Shown piece by piece: positions 23,756-34,829 of a stretch of 64,000 nucleotides of DNA. The stretch is taken from positions 31,154,719 to 31,218,718 of the forward strand of contig CM056577.1 of assembly GCA_029721435.1 (NCBI GenBank). The letters run 5' to 3'. Below the pieces are notes generated by a model. The model was not told the origin of the DNA and made no database searches. It saw only the letters and a list, made by a program, of their open reading frames with translations. The stretch's first letter is position 1; each line of letters begins with the position of its first letter. The translations under genes were made by a program, and so were the position numbers. The DNA comes from Gymnothorax reevesii (lineage: Eukaryota > Chordata > Actinopteri > Anguilliformes > Muraenidae).

Positions 23756-24386
23756 ATCATCGCCAAAATCGTACTAGAAGCGTACTACAAGCGTGATATG
23801 AGCGGCACCACCGTAGCGATATCGTCGTACAGTCTTCTAGGCCTGCGTAGCGTCGTAGTATGATCTTCAATGTCATAGCGCCAGCGTAGTATAAACGCAG
23901 TAAACGCGGCCGCTGGTCGGCAACGGTCTGCGTAACATCGTAGTAGAAGTGTGTCAGCAGCACGTTGGACGTGGGAGCATCGTAGTACGGTCGTAATGAA
24001 GACCATAATTTGCCAAATTGCTCGATTTAGACGCCGATCCGCCCCGATCCAATACTTTTTCTGATCGTGGCTTGATCGGGATGATCGTCCTAAAGTCGCA
24101 GCTCTGTGTGAACGGGGCCTTAGGGACCTTTAGGAGAAGTAACTCAGAAACAAATGATCACAGAATGATACAAATATGAGAAGCTCAAATTCATCTCAAG
24201 AGACGAGATTGAGCAACAGATGAGCAAGACACTTTTCCAATGGGAATCCAGAAAAGGCAGACTGCACCACAGCTGATACCTCCAAAACTCAGCGAGTCAC
24301 ACTAAAATACTACAGATGGAAAAATATCACAACAGGTCAAAGGTAAAGAGTGTATTTTTGATTTTTGGGGTGAACTGTGCCTTTAA

Positions 24387-25430
24387 ATAGGTTTGTAGTC
24401 TGGAGTAACAAAATTCAAGTCACTGATATTCAACTCTTGAATGCTGACCAGGTTTCAACTACCGGCAGTGCTTTTATCACATGATCAGTTTGGAACATTC
24501 ATTCAAAGTTTCATAATACACCACAAAAAAGCAAACAGGGCTTTTTATGCGAGAAAATTAAATGAATAGTGAAGAAAGGGATGAGAGCTCAATATTGGAT
24601 GAAAAATTAATTAAATGACAAGTCTGCCGAGGCAGATGTGTCACACGCCGGGAAAACTGGATCTTGTGTAAAGTCATCAAGAAGCGCTTGACCACATACA
24701 GAAAGGACGTAAGTCTTTGGACAGTCACACAATTTTAAAAGAACTGCAATCCAGATACAGTTGGATACAAATAACCAACAAGCCTCCCACCCCCTACCCC
24801 CCACAATTCAGTTGATTTCTGTCTTTACGCCCAAATGGAGTGGACTTTGCAGGAGTCACGGCTCCCTACCAGTACTTGTGCCAATACTTCTGGAATTCGA
24901 TGCGAGCGCTGCCCATTCCTCCACACGGTGACCTATAAGGCCTTCTCGGGACAAAAATATCTCGACTCCGCGGTATCAAATTCTCCACAAATGGAGGTTA
25001 ATTTGGTTCACGGTCATTTTTCAGTCTGGCGAGGAGACAGAGGAGCACAATAGAACAGGAGTCAGCTGTGCTGCTCACCCTCTCCGACCTCTTCCTGTTT
25101 ACACTCCGTCCAGCGGCCCTGCTGTCATCCAGGCACAAGCCCTCACTCTCCAACACTCTCAGCTTTGCTTTCGCTCTTTTTTTCTCACTCTCTCCATCTG
25201 ACTGCAACTCTCTCTCACCCCCCCCCCCAACCTTTCCCAGTACTTGAGGGTAGTTTGAGTTTACATTTTTGTTGGAGGAGTTGATTTTTTTGTTTTTGTC
25301 TGTTGTCTTTCTTTAAGTTCTTATCATTTTGAAATTTTGAACGACGTCCCAAAAAAAAATGTGTTTTAAGTTTCTCTCTCTCCTTCCCAGGAACCCCTCC
25401 GCACTCTCTCATTAAATTCCTCTGCCTTCC
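24387..25430. other. anonymous non-coding DNA
   Basis: No gene was seen. The last 200 bp become increasingly pyrimidine-rich, with a C run at 25219-25228. Confidence 0.45.
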
Positions 25431-25432
25431 CC

Positions 25433-25470
<38 letters not shown>

Positions 25471-25633
25471 ATTCACTCCACAGGAGGAATACAGACATTA
25501 GAGAAAAATGCAGTAAAACATCACTGCGTTAACACAAAAAATATACAGTCAGAGGAAAGAAACTCCCTCTTATTCACTCTCTCCCAGTCACACACAAACT
25601 GTCTCCCGCTCTCTCTCACACACACGCACACGC

Positions 25634-25671
<38 letters not shown>

Positions 25672-25930
25672 ACACACACTCCCTCTGTACCTCTCTTCCC
25701 CCTCTCTCTCAGTCTCTCTCTCTCTCTCCCACACCCTCCCTCTGTACCCCTCTCCCTCCCTCTCTCTCTCTCTCCATCTCTCCCTCCCTCCCTCTCTCTG
25801 ATTCACTCCACAGGAGGAATACAAACATTAGAGAAAAATTCAGTTAAACACCACTGCTTTAACGCACAAAATATACAGTCAGAGGAAAGAAACTCCCTCT
25901 TATTCACCCTCTCTAAATCACACACTCTCT
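25431..25930. repeat. CT/CA microsatellites inside a duplicated ~330-bp unit
   Basis: A pure CT run (25437-25467), a CA/CG run (25617-25679) and CT-rich stretches are flanked by two near-identical ~125-bp segments, 25469-25600 and 25798-25925. Both contain CACTCCACAGGAGGAATACA and GTCAGAGGAAAGAAACTCCC. This is a local direct duplication. Confidence 0.88.
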
Positions 25931-26040
25931 CTCTCTATATATAAATATATCTATAAAATTTAAAATCAGAGCAGGCTGGCAGAACTTAAGACTGACAGAC
26001 TGAGCTCCACCACAGTCTTGTGACTTCAGAGCATCATCCA

Positions 26041-26270
26041 CACTTTTTCTCCTCCCCTCCCCTCACCCTCCCTCCATCTCTAATCTTCTCTGTCTCTCCT
26101 TCCCTCCATCTCTCTCTCCAACTCTCTCTGAGCCACTCTCACATTTAAACTCTACCTCAGTCTCCCTCCACATCTCTCACACACTCTTTCTCTCCATACC
26201 TCCCTCTCCTTCTTTCAGTCACTCTCTACCTCATCCTGTTCCTCCCTCTCTCTCCCCCTGTTCATTTTTA
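26041..26270. repeat. pyrimidine-rich tract
   Basis: The + strand is dominated by CTC, CCT and TCT units. No coding potential is seen. Confidence 0.8.
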
Positions 26271-26569
26271 AAGCAAGCCAGGCACCGTGTCGACGGCAGG
26301 GATTTGGCTATTGTGGTGGTAAATCCAGGGGCGGAATTCCCACTAATCCACAGAACGCAGGCCGATACCGCTTCGCTCATCACATTCCCGGGATGCAGAG
26401 GGAGGCGGGCGAGCCACGTGTCAGAATAATGGAATCGCCTCCATAGAACTCTACACCTGTGGGGGAGAAAACCGGGAACAGACAGAATATTCCAGACTCC
26501 TAGTGGCTTTTTCCTCCTTAACACCTTTCTGCAGATGTAGACGTCTGCGGACATAGAGCAGCTCTTTTT

Positions 26570-26645
26570 ATGGAAGCAGTTGCACTACTCCATCACTAGA
26601 TACAGTACCCGGATCAGTTATTGAATATTCACTAGCAAGCAGAGC
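26570..26645. repeat. dispersed repeat, fragment (copy 3)
   Basis: The phrase CATCACTAGATACAGTACCC followed by GGATCAGTTATTGAATATT matches the end of the repeat at 23215-23530 (CTATCACTAGATGGCACATC, then AGGATCAGTTATTGAATATT). Confidence 0.5.
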
Positions 26646-27223
26646 TGGAGCACAGTCTAGAATATTGACGAGTTCACTCCTATTCCTGTTTTTCAGGAGT
26701 TGCATGAATTAAACTCCTCAGCTAAGCCTGATGTGCAAACTGCTCAATATCCTTGCCCATAGTATCTACCCAGCAGTTTAAAAAAAATAATCTCTTGTGA
26801 CAGAAAAAAATTGTTGTCCTCTGTAGCAACCACTTCAGTTACAGTGAGCCAACGATACTCCAATTAGTGTTTAAAGAAAAATCAGTTTTCTGAAGCAAAA
26901 GATTCAACATGGTATTGATTCTCTCACATTCTACTGTCGATTACAGTCATCACACACAAAAAAAATGCGTAGTTCCCTACCGTGGATTTATGCGTAGACT
27001 CCTCCATTGACAAATTCAGTGCTTCCTAATATCCACCCAACTACTGGTGTTGCTAGCCAATCATTCAATTATACACTCAGGCTCTTCTGCGTAACGGCAC
27101 AGTAATAGTTTACACCCTCGTGAAACTTCCCCGGGAACGATGTATTGATTGGCTCGTCTCTTATCCAATTCCCGAGTGTTTAAACTTCCCACAGTAACGG
27201 AAACATATTTATTGGACAAACAT

Positions 27224-27724
27224 TAGCCTACGTTGCCGGCGGTCAGCGGCTGGCGGGAGAAAGGAGAGGTAAGACCGCCTGCACGATAACGTAGGGATTT
27301 TGAGTTGTCCGTTCACCAGAGAACGGGAATTACTGATTGGCTTAAGAGGTGTAAATCAAAATTGAATTGTCATCGAATGTAACGCAATGCATGGTTATGC
27401 CGTAAACTGCCAGAACAAAGATGGCGAATGTAGAGAACGATGTTTGATAAAGAAATCGCTCGAATATCTTGAAATTCACAACCGAAAGGTTACTCTAAAG
27501 AACGAACAACTACAGGCAATCAATCATTTACTATATGATTTGATCTCCACGCATCACTTGTGCTCTCAAATTACACTCGACTTTCATTGGTTTAAAAAAG
27601 GGGTGGTCCATCGCAGCTCGTTGCGCAAGGAAGTGGGCGGCTACTCAAAATCCCTACGTTATCGTGCAGGCGGTCTTTCCTCTCCTTTCTCCCACCAGCC
27701 GCTGACCGCCGGCAACGCAGGCTA
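27224..27724. mobile_element. MULE-like element, 82-bp inverted ends, 9-bp duplication
   Basis: The left arm (27224-27305) begins TAGCCTACGTTGCCGGC. The right arm (27643-27724) is its inverse with three visible differences. GACAAACAT lies immediately outside each end (27215-27223 and 27725-27733). A 9-bp duplication with long inverted ends is the pattern of the Mutator/MULE superfamily. At 501 bp it cannot encode a transposase. An internal open frame resembles the start of a RecQ-like helicase, suggesting a captured or residual gene piece. Confidence 0.85.
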
Positions 27725-27725
27725 G
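27387..27725 (+). pseudogene. helicase-like N-terminal fragment inside the MULE-like element
   Basis: The frame encodes 112 residues. Residues about 20-45 read SLEYLEIHNRKVTLKNEQLQ followed by AINHLL, which resembles the region just before the ATP-binding loop in RecQ-like superfamily 2 helicases (the Q-motif, LK-EQ-AI). The expected Walker A loop (GFGKS-type) never appears, and the last ~35 residues are encoded by the right inverted repeat. It is therefore a fragment without catalytic function. The resemblance is from memory of similar fish proteins and needs a profile search to be sure. Confidence 0.4.
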
Positions 27726-27733
27726 ACAAACAT

Positions 27734-29100
27734 TAGAGCATACAAGCCTATGTGTATCAGCAAGGTAGGTTGTATCTGTTCAACGTGGAGTACGATTGCG
27801 CAGCTGAGAATGATGCGATTTATAGCAGAAAAAAAAGACTCCCTAAACCCGCCTGAAGTGTTCTGTTACATTTACAGGATTTAACAGAGGTAAGGACAAG
27901 GTCAATGGGAATTATTTCGAATGAAACAGGACCAGAGGGTTCCTTCTACTGGATACATTGGTCTCAGGAGGGGGGATTCATGAAAAAGGTTAGGCTGCTA
28001 CTTTTGCTTTTTGTTTCGGAATGTACACCGTATTCCACAAAATCAAATGCCGAGGCTTTTTTCCTGTTTAAAATGTGAACTGGTCGTGCATTTTGGTTGA
28101 CCCGCTGATACACGTTCATTGCAATATTCTGTTGAATCTAGGAAGGCATATATTGTTTGCTTTTCCCTGAAAGTGGAATGCCCGTTCTGTTAAAATAAGG
28201 TATATTTCAGATATTACTAAGTTAATGTGTTCTACTTGTTCCTTATAAGGTGAAAGTGTTGAAATAACGTTGTGAGCTTGGAAGTGGGAACAGCTAACTT
28301 GTCATTCCAGGGTGAATGTTCTGACTGTTAAATAAGCAGTTCCTTTAATGAGTGTGTGTGCTGGCTTGGGGGACTTTGAAGAAAAATAGACTTTTTCTCC
28401 ATAAAAAAAAAACTTTTTTTATGGAGAAAAGGCATGTTTTGCGTTTGGAGAGGTGACCACTGATGTTGAACTGCACTGACATTGATAAATTCATGCTAAA
28501 CTCAACCAGAAAATCATTAGCTCATATTAAATTTCATGCCTCAAAGCTTTATTTGTGTTAAATATATGATTATTTTATGATCTGACAGTGCACCACTTTG
28601 AGGGATCTCAGACTTTGGGGAGCCACCTGGATAGCTGTCTAATTTGGCTCATAGCATGTAGGTAATCTAGAATGCAGTGTTCAAGATGAATTGTACTTGT
28701 GGTCAAGGAGTTTATGATCCTAGAAATGTATAAATTTAAGCCCCAGCAGTTTTTCAATTCTAAGTATTATTATTATTTTTTTTTTACATTTCAATGTTGA
28801 ATTTTCATGAAGATTTTTTGCGTTTGCAGCCCTTTTTCTCCACCAAAATCATGAAAATAAACAGATATACGATGATAGTCTAAATGCTTCAAGTGTCTAG
28901 ACTCTGTTCAGCCACCCCTTTCCTGTCTGTGAAGCTGAAATCTTGAATTATAAAGCCTTAAATAAGGTAACCCCCCAAATAGCCAGATTTGGCTTCTGCG
29001 CAAAGGGGTTAAAGATGACTCTGCCTGTTCAGGATGCACAGTAGCAGGTATCTCAACCATTACCTCAGATGTCAATCATTACGGACCCTCCTACTTCAAT
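27734..29100. other. anonymous non-coding DNA with one hairpin
   Basis: No gene or element end was recognised apart from the hairpin near 28.4 kb. Confidence 0.4.
28391..28432. repeat. A/T-loop hairpin
   Basis: CTTTTTCTCCATAAAAAAA is followed closely by its near-exact inverse TTTTTTTATGGAGAAAAGG. The arms are about 18 bp with a loop of only a few bases. Confidence 0.88.
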
Positions 29101-29116
29101 TCCCCTACTCAAAGAT

Positions 29117-29300
29117 TGCCATGTTGTAAACACACACCCACACACACACACACACTAAAACACAAGCGAACATAGGCAAGGACATTAAACCACTAATGCA
29201 AACACAGGCACAATCAAACACACTCAAGACCGAGATGCACAAGCAATTGCAAACAAATACAACCACACAAACAGACATGTACAAAAACACACACAAACAC
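29117..29300. repeat. CA-rich microsatellite
   Basis: A CA run near 29130-29155 passes into interspersed ACACA, AAACACA and CACAAGC units. Confidence 0.85.
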
Positions 29301-30485
29301 TCAGTTCTGCACCATCTGGCCCCAGCATTATGCCCCGTGCAGCCAGTTACATAACCCTGTAAACATGTCCAGGACTGCCTGTCTGCTGGTCCCCCCTCCT
29401 GTGTTAAGCGGTTTGGAGACGTTTTGGACGCACTCTACACTTTCTAAACTGCAGAGACCAGCAGTCTTTCTTTACTGGCTTAACCATGTGTATCCACACA
29501 GTACGATTCAATTTAACGCTGAACAAGGACTTCAGAACACTTTTAATCAGCTTTAGCAATACAGAGGAGAGTCTAACTGATAAAATTGGAATAACCAAGA
29601 CGTTGTCACTAGACTTTAGCAATTAAATGCTTTTATTTGGCTTCATATGAACACACAGATTAAAGTACTAACCTCTAAACTTAGTCTAGCTTTTTTGCAT
29701 TCAGATTTTTTGACGTCTATTTTCAAAAGGGTTTCAGAACTAAGTTCTGCATTTTCAAAACCCACGATAGAGGAGGCAAATGCCTCAAATTATTCACCTT
29801 CAAATTAAATGAGTCAAAATAATGATGGACATAATGCAATTAAAAATATTTTTTTTCATGTTTTACAACATTTACATGTTATTTGGTTATTATTACCTGA
29901 ATGAACATGAACAAAAAATGCAAAATGCAACCTGGCATCTGACCTGCAGCTTCATGTGGTTTCTCCTGGAGCAGGTAAATTAGGCAGCGACAACTGACTC
30001 CTGCCCCAATCTCAGATGACCTTCCCGTCATAAACCCTCTCAAACGGCCGCAATTTCCTCCCCGGGGCGATTCGATGATTTACGCACGCTGTCGTGAGGC
30101 GGGCAGCCCTTGGGCCGATTCAAAGCTGGGTCAAGAGGTTAACCTGCACCCTTTACAATGTTTTCCAGGGCAGCGGATCGGCCTCGTCTTCCCATCCTCC
30201 CCTGCGGCTAAGAGCAGTCAACAGACCCAGCGGTCAGTACCCCACATACTGAAGAGAGACCCACTCGGGGGTCTGTAAATCTCAGCCCCTTACCCTGACC
30301 ATTTGTTTCTTTCCGCTCTCCTCCACAGACAGTATTGACAAATCAGACAGTCTATCCATTTTTTAAAATCAAAAGTGCAACATTTACAGGGCTTCAAGCT
30401 CGAAAAATTGCCATGCCGGAAAAATGAAATTACCGGGAGTGGTTGACCAAAAAAATTAGTTGGGTCCTAACCGACTTTGTGACAG
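29301..30485. other. anonymous non-coding DNA
   Basis: No gene or element boundary was recognised. Confidence 0.4.
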
Positions 30486-30800
30486 TCAGAGGTGTATAGT
30501 AGGCTAACGAAGGATTTTTACTTTACTTGAGTTTTGACTTGTACTCGACTACATTTAAAAGATAAAAAGTGTACTTTCACTTCGTTACCTTGACACTGGC
30601 TACTTCGTAACTCGTTACAAATTAAAATATGAATGCAATTCATCATTTAACAATTATCTGGATTTGGCGCGTTCGAGAAGAACAACGGTGCTCTGCTGGG
30701 TTTCGTTGTACAGTTTTTGATGCCGGTGGACATGAAGCTGCAAATTTATGCACGCAGTTACAATATTCTATCAGTAAATGGTGCACCAGGAACAGTTATA
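30486..30800. repeat. dispersed repeat, copy 2 (possibly hAT-derived)
   Basis: It shares with 23215-23530, in the same order, TACATTTAAAAGATAA, TTTCACTTCGTTAC, TTATCTGGATTTGGCG, GTTCGAGAAGAACAACGG and AAGCTGCAAATTTATGC-like phrases. It begins near CAGAGGTGTATAGTA, a phrase seen at ends of some fish hAT elements. Confidence 0.6.
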
Positions 30801-33800
30801 CCAGAGCCGTATACAAAAGAACATGCTTTCTCATTCACTTTGGTAACACTATCCCACACCTTGCTCCTGTTCATCGTAGCCCCTTGTCATTGCCATGTCG
30901 ACGCTCTGTCGCCTGTCTTAGAGCACGCGCGCACGCTCCCGTCACGTGTGAACTTGTATGAAGGTCAAGTATCCCATTTAGAAAAAAGTGGATTTGTTTT
31001 GATTAAAATATTATCTTATTTTATTAGGGAAAAAAGCAGCACTTTTTGATTTTTATTTGAATAGGCAATGCAATAACTTGACAGACAAAATGCAATTCAC
31101 AAATACACATGAAAATCCCACAAGCCCCGCCCCTCGACATTTCGACTCCATTTTTAAAAAGTTAAAAATTAAAGGAAAATTGTTCGGCAGTAGCGCTTAA
31201 CCTCATACTCATCCATCTGTCGCTTCAGCACCAAGAAAAACAAAAATTTATTGTGTAACAGTCCAATACTTGTGGACTCCATGGTGTGTCAGAATTACTG
31301 GAGTCTCAGGGCCAATTTCACACAAAACCAAAAATATGACAAGCAATTTGTCCGGGTTTTCATTTTGTACCAATCAATGGCCTTGTTACTAGTTTTGCAC
31401 ATATAAAAAGTGGTAGTATATCAAGCTCCAAGTGGACAGGTGGAGATCATGTAATCAAAGCAGGAAAACATTGCAATTTAAACTGCAGAGTAATTCCATA
31501 AACTTTCAGGGTATAGGTCAAAGATTTTCAACTGAGGAGCAGGAATTATGAATTAATTATTATAACCAAGTGCAATACCTTGACAGGTAAGTCCAGGCTT
31601 TTTAAAGGGCGGATTTCCCCAGTCCTTCCTCAACAGAACAGGTTCTGTGGATGACCTTATGCACGACTATTTTTTTGCTCTGCAAACATAGATGGCTGAA
31701 CTAACTGAAGACAGCTCCTGAAATGTTTACTTTGGTCTAACATAGGTAAATTACGTATTGACACATGCATAATGTATAACGTCTCTTCCAGGGAAAGTAG
31801 CACACGCACATTCTCAGGAAAAGCAGAATGAAACTGCTACACCCAATGTTCACCTCACCATAGTAACAGGATACGGGCACCTTTCAGTAGTATTAAAGTG
31901 AGCGCTTCGTAGCCGTTATTACAACGTCTTTTTCATAGTGCTTTTCAGGCAGCTGTCGGGCCGCAACGCAGAGGGTGTACCCCTTTAACTGCAGTCTTGC
32001 AAAATGTCAGTAACACGGTTTGATTAGGGGCCAATCAAAAGTCCTCAATCTGTCGAACCGAAGACGGTCACTAGGCAGAGCTCTTTTTCCCCGCATGTAG
32101 TGTGTTCTCAAATCGGCGGAAAACCCAGCCCTTTCCACCCTTCTGTGTTGTGGATTCTGAACGAACCTCCTGTACCTCATCTCCTGAACACGGTCTCCAG
32201 CAGAACCCAGTCAAGAAGGAAAAAAAAAAACTGGATGCACTGAGAGTGGGGCTGTGGGGGTGGGGCCACAGTCAGCAAGAAAAGTATGATGTCATCAGGA
32301 TGTTGTTGGCCTTTAAAACACGGCTTGCCTGTAGCCACGCCAGATGAGATTACAGGGTAGTACTGCTGGGCTCTGCCCTCACCGTTTAACCTGTGCCTAA
32401 ATTTAGGATCCTGCCAGCTCAAACAGTGTAAAATACCCTCAGTATGAGGAAAGGGTATCCCTGTACCTGAGGAGCCCCAGTGTCGGCTAGTCATAGTTTT
32501 TACCTTAAATACAACAACCATTTAAGGACCCAAGAAACTCGGTGAGGTGGGTTAAATGATTGATAGATTTCAGAATAACTGCTGAAACCAGCAGGACCAG
32601 AGGATCTCCCAGTTAGGCCACCTGCATCAGACAGTCACACACCACAAACCTCAAATATTTCATCCCGACACAGAGACGGCATGAGCCTAATACTGTGGAT
32701 TCTCGGGTCTTGCAGCGCCAGAGGAGTAGAGGTGTTCCACTGCACTGCAATAGCTCCTACCAATTACATGCCAGCCACCCGCGGGGTAAATTTTGTCATC
32801 AGTCAGACCTTTCACACGGCGCATGTATCCAGTTCACAAGTCATCGATAAATTTTCAGGGCGAACTGGAACTCTACTACTCACTTGGTAGTTGGTGGCAC
32901 AGAAGAAGCAACAGAAAACTGTTTAATACTGAGAGAAACAAGTCAAAAGTTGCAATTTTACATTCAACACACATAGATCTGTTGTTGTATAAAGCAGATG
33001 TTATCTTAGCAGTAATTTCCTGGGCCAGGACAGTTTAAAAGATCAAAGTGATATAGTCATAGCTAATATTTTACTAGCTACATTGAGCAATGGCGATAAC
33101 GAGATGATTTGTCAGTCCAGTGATGTTTATCCCAGTCTCTCGTTCAGGAGTGTCAAGAGGCCATCGGCCGTCTCCTGTATGAGTTTATTTCCTGGCATGG
33201 ATAAGTTGCAACCGTTAACACAATGAATATCCCTGAATATGAAAAATACAGCCAACGTATTGTCCAGCTAATTGTAATGTCAAAGGAAAAAAAGGAAATG
33301 GTGCACACAATAATCAAGGCCGTAACTTCAGTTGTTATTTTCAACAAAGACACCCGGAGGAAATGGCATGTATCTCTTGGAACAAAACTTCGGCCAGAAT
33401 AATGGACAATATGGCTGGTGTGACATTCTGAGTGATTTAGAGGGGAAATTGGTATTGGCCTCAGTTACAGTGCTTTGATTTAACTAAGTTTTTCTGAGAA
33501 AATCGAACATTTGTTAGACCACGGAAACCTGCCGCTGCCACTTCCATGGATGAGAATAACAGCGATACCGAAGGTTTCATCCAAGGTTTCTCGTTACACA
33601 GACTGCTCGAAAGAGGATGTGAAACTAGAGGACCACAGAAGTTCACTTCACTGATGAAACTGAGAGTACAACAAGGTCAAACCCCTTTCAGCCACTCCTC
33701 TTCCCCAACCTGTTAGTATGGTGAACGATACAAATGTTTGTACATTTATAATTTTTTATCAACTTCTATCACAACTTCAGTCATAAGGCACTTGCAGGAA

Positions 33801-33820
33801 TCAAATCACACACTATTAAC
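30801..33820. other. anonymous non-coding DNA
   Basis: No coding region, RNA gene or clear transposon end was seen. An A run lies at 32219-32230. Confidence 0.4.
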
Positions 33821-33824
33821 AGCA

Positions 33825-34010
33825 CTCTAGTCATGTCTGGGGACAATTGAGAGTCTCAATTTAGAATTACATCCATATCTTTGGACAGTGGGAGGAAACC
33901 GAAGTAAACCCACATGAACTTGGGGAGAAAATCCAAACTCTATACAGAAATGCCCCAAGCTGGATTCAAACCCACAACCTTATTCGCATCCACGGTGGCA
34001 CCATGAATTA
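33825..34010 (+). repeat. common fish dispersed repeat, short copy
   Basis: In order it carries TTTGGACAGTGGGAGGAAAC, AACCCACATGAACTTGGGGA and GATTCAAACCCACAACCTT, then GGTGGCACCAT. The same series occurs in the longer copy at 54947-55250. The pattern is a widespread fish dispersed repeat whose family I cannot name with certainty. Confidence 0.65.
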
Positions 34011-34113
34011 GGACCATGCACAGCATAAAAATCTATGCCACAGCCCGTGTAGCGCAGCCAACGAGTCGAAGTTGTCCACCAATCGTGAGATGCTGAGAAG
34101 ATGCGTGCACATA

Positions 34114-34823
34114 CAAACTCCAATTCCAATGAAGTTGGGATGTTGTGTAAAATGTGAATGAAAACAGAATACAATGATTTGCAAATCCTCTTTGACCTAT
34201 ATTCAATCGAGTACAATACAAAGACAAGATAAGTGATGTTCAAACTGAGACTTCATTGTTTTTTTTGGAAATATTCACTCATTTTGAATTTGATGTGTGC
34301 AAAACATTCCGAAAAAAGCTGGGACAGGGGCATGTTTACCACTATGTTACATTACCTTTCCTTTTAACAACACTAAATAAGCATTTGAGAACTGAAGATA
34401 CTAATTGTAGAGGCTTTGTTGGTGGAATTCTTTCCCATTCTTGCTTGATGTACGACTTCAGTCACTCAACAGTCAAGAGTCTCCGTTGTCGTATTTTGGA
34501 CTTCATAATGCGCCACACATTTCCAATGGGAGACAGGTCTGGACTGCATGCCGGCCAGTCTATTACCCACACTCTTTTACGACGAAGCCAGTCTTTCGTT
34601 GCCCCTGTCCCAGCTTTTTTGGAACACGTTGCAGGCATCAAATTCAAAATGAGCGCATATTTCCAAAAAAAAAAACAATAAAGTTTATCAGTTTGAACAT
34701 TAAATATCTTGTCATTGTGGTGTACACAGTTGAATATTATGTCCAGAAGGATTTGCAAATCATTGTATCCTGTTTTTATTCACGTTTTACACAACGTCCC
34801 AACTTCCTTGGAATCAGGGTTTG
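34114..34823 (-). mobile_element. Tc1-like deletion derivative (family shared with 40.5 kb)
   Basis: The ends CAAACTCCAATTCCAATGA and the inverse TCCTTGGAATCAGGGTTTG form the outer part of long imperfect inverted repeats (about 200 bp). TA flanks both sides (34112-34113 and 34824-34825). The 710-bp length is about half a full copy of this family. The retained coding piece lies on the minus strand. Confidence 0.88.
34462..34600 (-). pseudogene. Tc1-like transposase, C-terminal piece
   Basis: The minus-strand frame reads WLRRKRVWVIDWPACSPDLS and then PIGNVWRIMKSKIRQRR. This is the third catalytic block of a Tc1 transposase, but the catalytic Glu of the SPIEN motif is replaced by Gly. The first two catalytic blocks are missing through internal deletion. 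Confidence 0.85.
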
Positions 34824-34829
34824 TACTTT

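Larger units (their letters stand above)
22749..24119. mobile_element. Harbinger-like element nested in the Kolobok-like element
   Basis: The left end GGGCCCGTTCACACATAG and the reverse-complemented right end GGCCCCGTTCACACAGAG are inverted repeats. TTA occurs just outside each (22746-22748, 24120-24122), the 3-bp duplication typical of PIF/Harbinger. Both sub-terminal parts are packed with CGTAGTA-, GAAGCG- and GATCGT-type motifs. No transposase or Myb-like gene is visible. Positions 23215-23745 differ in composition and appear to be a further insertion. Confidence 0.75.
22138..24382. mobile_element. TTAA-flanked Kolobok-like element (outer member of a nest)
   Basis: TTAA at 22134-22137 precedes AGGGACAGTTCACCCC. 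At the other end, GGGGTGAACTGTGCCT is followed by TTAA at 24383-24386. The ends match with one difference over 16 bp. TTAA duplications with A/G-rich AGG ends fit Kolobok rather than piggyBac. No transposase is seen. Removing the nested Harbinger-like element leaves about 0.87 kb. Confidence 0.78.

Noticed and set aside
30629..31049. Two 110-aa + strand frames
   Set aside because: They begin in a dispersed repeat that also occurs at 23.2 kb and have no domain.
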